A stretch of DNA of 64,000 bases, from NCBI GenBank assembly GCA_934045905.1, contig OW203762.1, positions 41,393,702 to 41,457,701 on the forward strand, written 5' to 3'. The stretch is from Leuctra nigra (Eukaryota; Arthropoda; Insecta; Plecoptera; Leuctridae). Below the pieces are notes generated by a model. It did not search any database, was not told the origin of the DNA, and was given only the letters and a program-made list of their open reading frames with translations. A program made the position numbers and the translations under genes. Positions 1 through 11,707 of this stretch are shown here, piece by piece (positions within the stretch are counted from its first letter, which is position 1; every line of letters begins with the position of its first letter).

Positions 1-50
1 GAACCCCTCACATGCCGGGCGAGCTGATTACCATCTGAGCTATTAACCGC
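1..50 (-). repeat. tRNA-like SINE head or tRNA relic, cut by window edge
   Basis: Read on the minus strand from 50 to 1, there is a good pol III A box (TAGCTCAGATGG), then CTCGCCCGGC and the beginning of a B box (GGGGTTC) at the window edge. The arms do not fold into a proper cloverleaf. There is no room for a variable loop between the anticodon-like stem and the T arm, so a functional tRNA is unlikely. A tRNA-derived SINE head or a tRNA pseudogene fits better. The rest of the unit lies outside the window. Confidence 0.45.
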
Positions 51-800
51 ATTACGACATCTCAAACTGATGATTTTAGGTTCTTGAAATACTCTAAATC
101 CCAGTATAGTTACAATGTTTATTCTAACTATTGAGAGTTTTCGACAAGAAAAAGGGAAGATATTTTTGCATAATTGACACACGTGTAAACACGCTAATGT
201 TTATTTTGAGATGTTCTATTTATTTTAGCCAGAAAAAATTGCTACTGTAGCAATATGTAAGGATAGTATAGTAACAATAGTAATTCTGATTTAATAGCAA
301 ATATTTATTCCGTGCCTTTCATCACATAGCGGTAAATAAATACCCCAAATAAACATTTTCTCGCATTTCACAATGCACGATGATTTCACAATGTTTTAGG
401 AAAGCGACCTCACCAATCTAAAGCGATCTTTTCAAAAAGCAAATGGTGTATATTATTATTACAAACAACTCTTTAAGTTTTCATCGATAAGAAAAAGCAG
501 GAGTTGCTTCGATGTATCTCAATGTTCTTTTGTTAACCGATGTAATTTGTCATTTTGACGTTTTGACATTTCTTCGCCGGCAGCAAAAACAGATTATAGT
601 CAAGGAGCCTGAATAAAACTTTTGTCTTAATGGCTACATAGGCTGATGAGTGATGATCAGACGAAGACTCTATAAGAAATAAAATATTGTGTTAATATAA
701 CACTGCAAGGTGAACTGAGATGAATATCATACCAGGACCCTACGTAAGATGGAAGTAAAGTTATATGGACCGTTTACATAATATCGGTGTTTCGTTACGG
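51..800. other. AT-rich DNA without recognised features
   Basis: I see no reading frame of note, no RNA gene and no clear repeat boundary in this stretch. Confidence 0.6.
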
Positions 801-820
801 GTTATGTGTTTTTCTATTAA

Positions 821-900
821 CCAATCACAAGTCCATTAACAGCTCGTGTGGGTCTATTAATTGGTTTATATAAAGACTAGATTTCCACTTTCCGTGCTTT
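821..900 (+). promoter_or_regulatory. possible core promoter (CCAAT plus TATA)
   Basis: A CCAAT box (CCAATCACAA, 821-830) stands about 40 bases ahead of a canonical TATATAAAG (867-875), the usual order and spacing. A start site would fall near 897-905, just before the MITE at 925. No coding frame or splice donor follows that I can tie to it. In AT-rich DNA such pairs occur by chance, so this is only a candidate. Confidence 0.25.
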
Positions 901-924
901 TGTGAACACCATATTAGTTTCTTA

Positions 925-1082
925 AGGCCCGGAATAACCAAAGTTAAATTGTGCTGGATTAACTAACTTTTGGATTAAATTCAATTGTTTCACTCATTTT
1001 GAGGTATCTGATTGGCTGTGCCGCCAATTTAGTCCTATATTAAGTTAATCCGGCTCAGATTAACTTTGGTTATACCGGCCCT
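925..1082. mobile_element. MITE with ~38-bp terminal inverted repeats
   Basis: The left end (AGGCCCGGAATAACCAAAG) is matched by the reverse complement of the right end (AGGGCCGGTATAACCAAAG). The match continues imperfectly to about 38 bp (GGATTAAC on both sides). The element is 158 bp and has no coding capacity. TTA stands at the left flank, but the right flank reads AAA, so the target duplication is unclear. The G-rich ends resemble those of the elements at 47.98 and 48.40 kb and would suit a PIF/Harbinger-derived MITE; that assignment is inference. Confidence 0.7.
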
Positions 1083-2370
1083 AAATGAGTAATTTTGGCA
1101 AATACAAAATCAAAAAATTATTATATACCTATATATTTTTTATATACTTGAATTAGGGACTGTACTGTTTTTGCTTTTACCTATTTCGCAAGAAATGGTT
1201 AATTTACCGGTAAATATACTCGGGAACCGTGAAAGTAGAAGTAAGTTGGCAGATAATAGCAATTGTGTTTACATTGTTGACCTATTTTCAAAGATTGCAT
1301 GACAAGAAGCAACGACACATGTCATTAATCGACCCAGTAGGCACTAGACCGATTATGATGTTCTTCTAAACGGGCCCCTTATTCTACTGTTCAACAAAGT
1401 GCATATATTTTTAAAATTTATATTGGTTACACATTGAAATGCACTACCTATATAGATACCATAAGTGCACCATATGGACCTTAAGTACAACACCGTGATA
1501 TATAATTTTCCTGCTAAGTCTCTCCCAGACTTCTCTGCAGGGGAATTTCACAGTACTGATGACAATATTGCTCTGAAATGAATACAAACATAAATTATTT
1601 CGTTTTAACAAATTAAATAAATATCAAATTAACAGGATTAAAAATAACATTCATTATTTTAAATCTGAGTATTAAAAGTCTTAAAAGTTTTAACAAATGA
1701 TAGAAAAAAATTATGTGTGACGAATTTTGCTAAAAAAAATGGGGAATAGGTGAATATTGAGATTATATTTTGTTTATATACAGAATAGCCTCAAAGAGCT
1801 ATGTAAAACTTTATTATATTTTTTTAATTCATATATTTCCCATAATTAATGTATTAGTTTTCGACATTTCACTCCTCTGCAAAAACAAGCTGTACGTCAC
1901 ACGCCGTGTTTCCTGTGTTACGGGATGCATAGAACTGGCTCTGGCTAACATTATCTATACGGCCCGACTCGGCGTGTGACGTCAAATTGTGTTTCATGGA
2001 CAGCTCTTGAAAACTATTCATAACACAACAAAAATAATACCACATATTCTATCTTCAACAACATTTCAACTTTCATAAAATATTTATTATTCTAAAATCT
2101 TAACTTCACTTCACTTCTCTATTGGTTATTCACAATTTATCGACAAATCGAGTAGTTCATAAAAAAGTAATATACCAATTGTTAAAAATCAAATTGTACA
2201 ATAATTTCGATATATTTGTAGCCTGATCGAATCAAGGTTTTTATGGCGACATAAACTCAGATAACAATTATTTTGCATGAGTTGTTGTAGAAATCACGTC
2301 CACAGCATCGATGATAAACTAATATGAAAACCGCGCGATGTTTGATGGGAATTCGAATTCGATTCACGCG
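1083..2370. other. AT-rich DNA without recognised features
   Basis: There are only short chance reading frames, the longest near 1770-1979 and rich in AT-type codons. No repeat or RNA is recognised. Confidence 0.6.
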
Positions 2371-2380
2371 ACTAGATGTA

Positions 2381-2699
2381 TATAAAAATGGAATGTCGTG
2401 ACATCCAATTTCAAATCAAATTTGTTTTCTTTCCTTTGCTCATGACGCGCCGCATGAAACAGGCCTCTGATTGGTTGATTGGGAATTCAAACATGACTCT
2501 TATTCTGTGAGATGCGATTCTGAAAAATATATAAATATATTTCCACTGATTTGATTTAGCAGATCTACTTGTGATTTTGCCCAGCTTTAGTTTCTGACAA
2601 ATATTATTCACATGTGTTAGTGAATACTATCGAATTTCTATTTATGTAATTCAATTTCTCTAAACGAATTTAAACATTTATTCCTTATTTGAATATGGT
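2381..2699 (+). promoter_or_regulatory. possible TATA promoter and first exon ending ATG|GTAAGT
   Basis: TATAAAAA lies at 2381-2388. About 310 bases downstream an ATG (2695-2697) abuts a consensus splice donor, GTAAGTTT (from 2698). A first exon whose start codon is its last codon is a known arrangement in animal genes. Several ATGs lie upstream of this one, which weakens the reading, and no acceptor partner is identified. The parts are seen; linking them into a promoter and exon is inference. Confidence 0.25.
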
Positions 2700-3990
2700 A
2701 AGTTTATCGTCTCTATTATTATATAAAGTACTGTATGGCAGTAAACTTGTTGCATATAGCTCTGTAGATACTATTTGTGTTGCATTATTTGAACAGAATT
2801 GCCATCTGCAAAGTTTATACATCCAAAACTATTGTTTGGAGTTGGAGCATGTTTCTTCTAATCAGTGAATGTGAAAACAATTACTTAGAGTAATTTAATT
2901 ATGCTTAAGTGAAATTCAAGTTGACACCGTTGCATAGAATACAGCTCTTTAACACCGGTTTCAGCTTAACTTGAATTGCTACACGTACTTGTGTATTAAC
3001 TAATTGTTATTTAATAATGGATTAAGAGTTCGGGTGGTTTTGCTCACAAAGAGTAGCTTCAATTTCGCTTAAGGCTTGGATTTCTGTTCAAATTTTATGA
3101 AGTACCAATTAAATTAAAATGGTTGATTTTCACTGGAACAAAAAAATTATGAAACAAAAGTTATTTTTTTTCGTTTACTATATATCTATAGTGCGTAATC
3201 TTTCCTCCGGCATCCTCCTCATGTACCCGCAACCGACCAAGGTTTTATACAAATGAAAAACTTTAGTCACACTAAAATATGGTGGAATAAGTGGAGAGAG
3301 ACATATCATCAAATTTTAGGGACGGTGTTGAGGTTACATGGCTTGAGGTAGATTTTGAAAATACTACTCCTAGTGTCATATCAGTAATTAATTAAATTTG
3401 AGTATAATATTGAACTTTGAGTGTTATTTGAATGCACTTTACTGCAATATTTTAAATTAAGTGACTGACTTGACTTTGCAAACAACTATTATAACAACAA
3501 AATTGTTTTTGTAAAATATACCTAATCTAAGTCAGAATGAAGAAACAAAGCAAAATTCAATGTTGAAGCGCACAAAGTTGTATTTTGTTTCTAGTAAAGA
3601 CTTAACTAGTAACTCAGAGGAAGAAGGATGGCAGTCCATTTCAATGATTTTTAGGTGAGCTCATAAACCAGTATTTCTTGGTTCATCCAATTCTATTTGC
3701 AATGGTGGCATGAGTCGGTGTGTAATATAATACTACATTATAACTGTATTTGTTGGCATCAGTCAAATGCATTTTTGTGTGTGTATAAAATCGAGAAAAA
3801 TTTACTTCCGCTATTTTACTGAAGATTGTCTAACTAAAGTAATAATTAAAAACGCTTGCTTACACCATCTTAAGACGGGAAGGTACAAGTAGGAAAGCAA
3901 TGAAATCTTTCCTGATTTTGCATCCAGTTTTGTCTTCCATTTGATTGTATTATTATTACATCAAGCAAAAGCCACCCCAGATTTCCACAC
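2700..3990. other. AT-rich DNA without recognised features
   Basis: No supported gene, RNA or bounded repeat is seen. Confidence 0.6.
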
Positions 3991-3999
3991 CTCGGGCGA

Positions 4000-4299
4000 T
4001 CACATCCCGCTATATCGTCGACAGTAGAAAAGTGCGTGTGTATAAGTCGAAAGCGAGGGAGAGAGAGAGAGAGAGATAAAAAGCCTACAAAATCGAAAAG
4101 TAACAGTGGCCCGTGCTGTTTCCCGAGGCTCTAGAAGGCTCCCGATGAATAATTGTCCTCCCCTCCTCCCCCCGACGCTGGTAATATAAGCATTGCGTCG
4201 TATAATGAGCGATATTCATATGCACGTAGCGACGCTCTACGACGCCCTGCTCGCCATACAAGTGGCTTACTAATCGACCATTTTAACCAGAACAGATCG
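4000..4299 (+). promoter_or_regulatory. GC-richer island with GA repeat and splice donor
   Basis: In contrast with its surroundings, this stretch contains many CpG dinucleotides and a (GA)n run at 4057-4075, which GAGA-type factors could bind. It ends in AACAGATCG followed by a strong donor, GTAAGTGC (GT at 4300). It could be a promoter-proximal region with a 5' UTR exon on the plus strand. No coding potential or acceptor supports this further. Confidence 0.3.
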
Positions 4300-7200
4300 G
4301 TAAGTGCATCCGCGTGATTCATCGGCCAGCTATATACAGAGTAACAGATTGTCGTTGATTAGAAGCCAAGTTTCAACAGCGTCTTGCAACAAAACTGACC
4401 CGAACAACTTGGTTAATATGTTCATAAATTCAGTGATTTATTAACTTGAAATTGTAATTAAGATAATATATTTGGTAATTTACGCTGATATTACGTGGAT
4501 TAAATCGTATGGTACCATAAAATATTTAAGGAAAGCAGTAGAAAAAGCAGTCCTCTATAACGCTTCATCTGGACATGTTATGTTGGAATTTTAACCGAAA
4601 AATAAACCATGATGACACTAATTGTTCAACTATTTTTATCATTCCAAATTGGAAAGATAGAAAGTAAAAGTTGTGAAGCTAGAAATCGCCAACACAATAA
4701 TTAACATTTACACAAATGGTGGCAGAAGTGGGACTTTTAAAAATAATTTTATAAATGCATTAGTCTATATGATTTGTGAACATTAGTAATGACAGTCATA
4801 TTATGGTAAACTTACGTAAGGCTGTAGTTAATGTTTTATTTTTACTTATCAGAATATTACTTCACACGGGATGTAATTCTTTTGCAATAATTGTTGAAAT
4901 TATGGTAATAAAAACCCCTATTAAATCACTCACCAAACTATGCTTTATAAATACAATTTTGTAAAGCATTTAATATTTGTATACGTCTCATTTAAATATT
5001 GTTGCCTCGCTTGTTTATCCAATAATTGGTGAAAAACAACAAATCCTTGTCTTTATTTCCTCAAGCCTCCCTGTATCATGGGCGTATGTTGGTCTTAGAG
5101 GGTATGCCTAATGTTGGCAACTATTGTAGCGTATTCCAATATGCAACCCTCTGATCCTGTTTAATTTCCTGTCAGCCCCTGTGAAACACGATCCCGGCAC
5201 AGCAGCTCAACATGTTTGCATAACAAAATCGAGGCGAACACTCTTTTTGTAGATATTATAAAAAGAACAGAATTTTACCGCCTGCCTGTTAATCCCTTGG
5301 AAGAATTATGTTTAAAAGGAAAACTAATAACTCAAATTATTAATATTTTGCTTTGTTTTAAGTTTAACACAAACCACGATGATTTAACGTGCAACAATTT
5401 GCTGATTTTTCAGTTCACAGAAAATGTAAAATGGAAATAAAGGACATTATGACTTTGAGTTGCTTCCTGAATATTCGCTTTACGTCAGAACATACGAAGT
5501 GAAAATTAAATGAAAAATATTGTTAACCTCATTGTTGTCACTAACTAAATCTACAAACTCATTAGTCTTAAACAAAGTCCAAGCAAATATAGTGGAGGTG
5601 CCGGGCTTAAAACTAATGCGTTTGAGCAACTCCTATTGATAAGTTACTGATAAAATCCATGAGAGGTACAAAGCATAATTCTTGTAAAGTGGGACAAATG
5701 AAACTGGCTGGCTTTCCCGTTTCAGTTCAACAAAAGCTTGTGAAGAGTTATTCCTTTTTTTGTAATACATACAAAGTTGATATTTTCCTAGTTGTTAATG
5801 TGTTTTATTTGAAAGCTCGTGTGAGTAGACAAATGAACACCAGCAGTGTCTCACTTTATGAAACATGGGTGGAAATGAAAAGCCAATTTCAGGGTTGTGT
5901 TTCGAGGAGAGACGTGAGTGATTCGACAGATGGTGTGAAACTTCTCTCGATGTACTCCACGGAGCTGGCAATATTTTCCACCCAAGCCATCATTGACACG
6001 AGGAAATGAGCTACACAATACAATGGGAATGAACGGTAGATTCGCACCAGGAAATTGGTAGAAAGTTTCTATTTTGAGAGATTGAGAAAAAAATGTGTTT
6101 TAACCAGTCATGTGCAACAAGTTCCCATTGAAAAACTATTGCTTTATTGGAGAGTTTTGAACTAGTATTCGATTTATATTGGGCAATTGCAATTGCCGGG
6201 AGGAAATTGTGTAGTTCTATGTGCAATCATGTTGCTTTGAGGAACCTGGTCTGTCATGACAACTTAATTGGGAGGAATTTGATTTAGTGTAGTCGCCTCA
6301 CGCTATAGCATAGTCGTACATTGCAATACCATATAACTAACTGCATGAACTATACGTACAGTCAATGAACATGGACTGGGGAAAAAAAGAAACACCTTTA
6401 ACAAGCATTCATTCACATGCATTCGGCCTATGGATTACAATAATGTAGATTATTGTTGTTACTATTGTTTTTTAAGTGAAATGCAATAAATTTGAGCTGA
6501 CCGTACACATAAGCTCTCTAGGCCCACCAAAATTAGGAAACGATGCGTTGCGTCGGTAGAGGGACGCAATTATTACGAAATTACACAGTTTTATTATCCG
6601 TCTTCATCCATTCTTTCAAAATACGCCCGGATTCTGATCAACCGCTTTGAGCCTCTTTTCCGATATCACTCCTTTTAGTTACGCAATGTGTATACTTTTC
6701 TAGGCAACAAAATGTCTGTTTTTACATGGATTGTTTAATATTTATCTTATTAAACTCAATTTATTTTGTGACCATTCTAATTATGAAATAAATTTTGTCC
6801 TAAGCTTTCATCAGGAATAATGTCACATAGTTTTGTAAATGTATACCTAGGTAATATGATTCAGATTATTTTAAACAGTTGTGGCGATTTTTAAAGGGTA
6901 ATTTGAATGAGCTATTTAGTTACTTCAATGGGTTTAATTAGTTTATTCAAATTCCATTTTGTATTGAAGGCAATTGCTACAAGATTTGCTTAATTTTATA
7001 CGTTTACTACTTGCATTACGGTGATGTTCGTTTGCCTGTTGGCAGAAATAAAATAAAGCTCACCTTTAGAAACTTGCATGTCACAAGAAATGAGCAGATC
7101 TAGCTAATTGCAATGAATATGGCACTACCGTGTAGTTTGCGTTAAGCCGTATTTTCATTGAATTCAATTCCGATAGGTTTCCAATTAGGCGAGATGTATG

Positions 7201-7466
7201 CAAATTCGTTTAAAGGGGACAATTTGAATTTTGTGCTCGTCCTCCCCAAGTGGGTAATTGGATGGGGATGGTTTGGAAGGAGCCTCTCAGTCGACATTGA
7301 GGCACAAAAGTAACACTGATGAAAATGCTTCTCTTGTTTTGCTTCGGGGCACAAAACTGACACATCTGTTGCCATTATTATTTTTGGATTGTTAATCTAC
7401 CAAAAAATAAACAGAATATAATGTTGATGTTGTGGTGAAGTTGTATTTATCTACGAGAATGTTCGT
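4300..7466. other. AT-rich DNA, no gene recognised
   Basis: Open frames here, such as 5659-6009 (116 codons), show no family motif, signal peptide or codon bias that would support a gene. One copy of the recurrent GTGGAGGTGCC 11-mer lies at 5592-5602. Confidence 0.55.
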
Positions 7467-7544
7467 GTAGACCATGGTGTTAGAGTAGAACTTGGTGTTA
7501 GTGTAGACCTTGATGTTAGTGTAGACCTTGGTGTTAGAGTAGAC
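7467..7544. repeat. 18-bp minisatellite, ~4.3 units
   Basis: There are four complete units and one partial unit, of the form GTAGACCTTGGTGTTAGA, with one to three differences between units. Because 18 is a multiple of three, the minus strand encodes a six-residue repeat (roughly VYTNTK) within a short open frame. That frame is a by-product of the repeat, not evidence for a gene. Confidence 0.9.
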
Positions 7545-10400
7545 ATATTGCGAGCGAGAAATTCGACTTGTATTCGGTTGTCTCATCATCGGAAAGTGGC
7601 TGAGAAGACAACGCATCTGCATGCGAACTCACTGTATTGCACATTTAATATCAAGTAAGAAGATTTAAATTCAAACTAAAAAGGATTATATTTCATAGAA
7701 CAACGTTTCATCAATAATAAGAATATAAACAACTACCAGCACTTATTCTTCAATCTCTAAAAAGACGACTCATCTGTTGGTTTATTTTGCATAAATCTCT
7801 CCGATTTGTATAATAAGTTGTCTTGTTGTCTTGGCTTACCTCTTTATTCACCGCTGTGCTTTTACCAACAGCAGTTTTCCATGGATTACTTTGTTTAAAG
7901 GATTTATTGAACTTGATGAAAGTCTAAAACGAACTTAGTTTTATTTGACGTTAATATCATTATAATTCCCGCGGCATTTGCTGGTGGCTCTGAAGTCGGC
8001 TTTCCAACCTGGATTGACGCTCTAATGATGATGGCGCTGAATCCGCTTCTGATATGATGGTCATGCGATCTGTTTGTTTTCTAGTGCAATTAAGAAAAGT
8101 ACGCACGGGAAATATGATTAGTGAATTGTTTTGTCTCGGGAAGAAAACGACCAACGCCTTGTTTCAAAATACATTTTCCAATCTGTCTACAATGAAATGT
8201 TGAGGTGGATGGAAAAGAAAATTAATTAATTTTAACAAGAAAATAGAAGACATTCTTTTCATATCAAAGTAAACAAATTCTAATGTTACTTTTCTTCTTC
8301 TTCTTCTTCTTCTTCTTCTCATATTATATATATAAATGTAAAAACGGAAATAAGTTTTGCAATTTTTCTTATCAGGGGCGAGTTTTCAACTTGGACACGT
8401 GGCATTGGGCTTATGTACAGCTAGTAGAAAACAATATTCCTTTAAACTCCGAAACTCAAATCAATTTCAATATACCAACATATTATGAACTTTGCCGAAA
8501 GTTTTTAATAAGTCTTTTTGTTATATAAACCAAACAATATGGGTTTCTACTTTGCAGGGATCGAGTTATGAATGCTATATTCAACCTCCCACCACCCTCT
8601 TTCCTCCGCACCAATTCAAAATTCAAATAAAAGTTAGTCTAACTTTATTCCCAAATCTAAAGTATAAATCTTATTTCATATCATGGTCTCCGAGCGGTTG
8701 AACGTGTATAATAAAATGTAATTTGATGTGGCCCCTTACGGGAGAATGAAAACGGACAACTAAAATAAGAGCGAACGCCAAAATGCTCGTTGCTATTTTA
8801 AGTCGGAATTAGATTGAGTTTTAGCAATTTTGTAAAATCGTCTGAAGATCAAATTAATACCTGGACATATATAAATGTTGAATAAATTATTTATAATAAC
8901 ATTATATGGTAGAAGAGAAAGGCAGAGAGACCGAGAACGACGTGGATGAGTAGAGTGAAGGCTGCTGCAGAGGAAAGAGAGACTTGGAATAAGATCCATC
9001 CAAGAGGAAAAGTGGTGAGAAGACATGGATAGATGGAACGAGTTTGTTGAAATAGAGAGGATGAAGAAGAAGTGGACGAGACAAAGAAGGAGACGATGAG
9101 GAGGAAGAGGAGCGACGGGAGCTGGAAAGTCAGCTCAACTAGAAGTAGATGCCTTAGTTAGCGTAATTCACCCCATTACCTAACATTAGACTTGGAATTG
9201 ATAAAGAAAATCACACACACACACATAGACTTGAGTTTGTCCATAAATCAAAATGTTTAACAAATTGAAGGACGAATGTTTAGTAACGAAGTGTGAAATT
9301 GATATTGAATAAATAAATATTTCAGTTAATCATTTCATTAATTGTCTGATGAAAGCAACTTTAGTTTGATCTAATGCAATTCCAAAACATAAAGTGACAC
9401 TTGACTGCAGTTGCAAATCAACTTTTGACAGCTTGAGCCAACTATCAATCTTTTATTAAAATAACTTCGGACACAATTAATGTTTTTCTAGTCCAGCGAC
9501 GAAGGGAAAAGTTGTTCATCGGACGAGGGTGGTTACTGGCTCGGATTGGAAGAGGAAGGAGGCTGGGGTTGATGAAGGACAAGGAGGGGAAGGAGGCACA
9601 TGGACGAGATAATAGAGTTACCGTCGAATAGCTAGCTTTGCGATCCAGGACCCTCCTAGCGACCGAGACAGAATACTGATTACTGTTCCGCGGCCTGTAC
9701 AAGGTCTGCTACTGGATTACAGACGACACGGGAAGTCTGTTTTTGGCACTACTTTCACCTGTCGTCGGCCAACACATTTCCCTCCATCACGGATTCGCGG
9801 CTATGAATCTTGCATAATGTTCTGCTTTGTAAAAGGAAGCCAAAGAACGAAACTAACTGAGTGATTTATTCGATACTTTAGTAACAACGAAGACAGTGAA
9901 CAGTAATGAGTATGACGTCTGGAAAGAGTATTGCGGTTTTGGATTTAGTTTTGGCGAAGACTAGGAACAGGCTTTGTCGACCGTCCGTCTGATGACCAAT
10001 AAATGATTAACAAAAAATTACAAATTCTGGTAGTAAATGTGCAGGCTATGCCATTACCATTCCCGCCATATTTTGATATTTTTAATTAATTTTATGCACT
10101 TCTCCTTATAGCTTACGGATTTAGGTTTACAACGGCTGACCAGCTGATTCCTAGACATTTTGTCGAATATGCATCTTAAATTCCACACTATTCAGATCTA
10201 ATAAAACGTCTGAGTCTATTTCTGGTCCTATACTTGAGGTATAAGGTGTTAAATTGAGGGTTTACCGTAAACCTCCTCTTTTCAAAGAATCCTCTGGACT
10301 TGAAAATGTAAGATTTTCGTCTCACTCCGAGCGTAAACGCATGGATACGTGATCAATTCACACGTCGGCGAGTGCACCTTAAGAAAGTGATGGACGTCCC
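7545..10400. other. AT-rich DNA with simple repeats, no gene
   Basis: Contents are a (CTT)n tract at about 8292-8320, a purine-rich stretch at about 8910-9125 (GA/AGG rich on plus) and a short (CA)n at about 9212-9225. Short frames on either strand across the purine tract are compositional. No domain is recognised. Confidence 0.55.
8292..8320. repeat. (CTT)n microsatellite
   Basis: About nine to ten CTT/TTC units occur in an AT-rich setting. Confidence 0.9.
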
Positions 10401-10420
10401 CCTCCCCCACACCCTTGTCA

Positions 10421-10492
10421 CTTCCACGTGACTCCGTCGGTAATATCCGCAGTGCAGTCACATGTACCGACCACTGCGCACGCGCATGCGCG
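10421..10492. promoter_or_regulatory. overlapping NRF1/Ewg-type motifs and an E-box
   Basis: CGCGCATGCGCG (10481-10492) and TGCGCACGCGCA (10475-10486) each fit the NRF1 consensus YGCGCAYGCGCR; the insect homologue is Erect wing. A CACGTG E-box lies 45 bases upstream (10425-10430). Together they form a CpG-rich patch of about 110 bases in otherwise AT-rich DNA. NRF1 sites typically mark promoters of broadly expressed genes. I see no linked exon. Confidence 0.4.
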
Positions 10493-10509
10493 AACAACAT
10501 GTCCGGACT

Positions 10510-11540
10510 TGTTACCTTGACAATATGTCGCACTTGCCAGTGGTACATACAAATAGATGGTTTTGTGCTGGGTACAAATAAGTATTCTTTTCATGCAAGT
10601 TGCGAAAAGGTATCAAATAGAATATTCGAAAAAGATCGTGTAGCTGGATTATTATAATGTATGGGTGCTTAGAATATAAAATAAGCTGTCGACATATTGA
10701 TATTTGAGTCAGAAATAATATAGAGTGACATTATAGATGTATCCGCGCTGTATACGTCCTCGTTGTAAATATTACAATAAGGGATAAGTAGTCGATAACA
10801 TATAAAGTAACTACAGACAGGTAATTTAAAAATTATTGTATTTTGTTTGTTCCTCACATTCAGTTACTTGTAGTCTACTTGCTCTGTTTTGTGGAGGTGC
10901 CGTTTTTAGTGTATTTTATTACAGTTAGCAGAATTTCTACGTGAATTATTAAATACATGTGGAGCTGTCATGATTCATTTCCCAGGTTATGCATATTGGA
11001 TTGAGTCATTTCCCAGTAGAAGTTGTTTGCTGTTACAAGTTTCATGTATCAAAGTTGTAAATCGAAGTGCTGTTTGTAATAACATGGAGTGGATATCAAT
11101 CTCTAGCATGTTTTTGTCATTCATATGCAGAAAATAAATGTTAATAGCACCTGCTTCTTATGTAGTGATTGTAAAACTAATGCACTTGAAAGGAACTTAA
11201 ATATGAATTACATTTCTCTGATTTACTGAAATAAATTTAGTATTTTTCGCAACGCGATTAAAACAGAAAGAGAATTTCGTTCGGTAATGGAAATAGTGTA
11301 TGCAACTTCTACAGAACTACTTAAAGAGTTGTGTTTTGAACTACTTAATATAAAACTTTTTTGTATGAAACAACTCCTCTTCTCGTGCAATAACATGTAG
11401 TGGAAGTTAACATCAACATCAATTAAAACAATATTAAAACCAATATTTGAATCAATTCATTTCAAAGAATAATTAACCCAAGTAGGAATGAGTGTATTTT
11501 CTTCAAAGTTTCGTAAAGTTTATAAACAACTAGAAATTGA
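10510..11540. other. AT-rich DNA without recognised features
   Basis: This stretch contains one copy of the recurrent 11-mer GTGGAGGTGCC (10891-10901). Nothing else is supported. Confidence 0.6.
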
Positions 11541-11541
11541 G

Positions 11542-11707
11542 TCAGCACTGGGATCGTATAACTTTTGTCAACAGTCGATCGACAACCTCTTATGGGAGAA
11601 TAACATTGACACGTCATAGTCGATCGACTACAAAGTCGAGTCAATGCTAATCTCTCATAAGAGTTGTCGATCGTTTGTCGGGCAAAGTTATACGATCGCA
11701 GTGCTGA
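11542..11707. mobile_element. 166-bp foldback MITE
   Basis: Nearly the whole element is an imperfect palindrome. The left arm begins TCAGCACTGGGATCGTATAA, and the right end read in reverse complement begins TCAGCACTGCGATCGTATAA. Both continue through a CGATCGACAA block and a CTCTTATG block. The centre also holds GTCGATCGAC. No target duplication is clear. It has no coding capacity; which transposase mobilised it is unknown. Confidence 0.8.

Noticed and set aside
1..50. Functional tRNA gene
   Set aside because: A and B box wording is present but the cloverleaf cannot be formed with a normal variable loop. The unit is also cut by the window edge.
5659..6009. 116-codon plus-strand frame
   Set aside because: No motif, no supporting signals, and surrounded by ordinary AT-rich sequence.
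7392..7622. Minus-strand protein with VYTNTK repeats
   Set aside because: It arises from the 18-bp minisatellite, whose length is a multiple of three.
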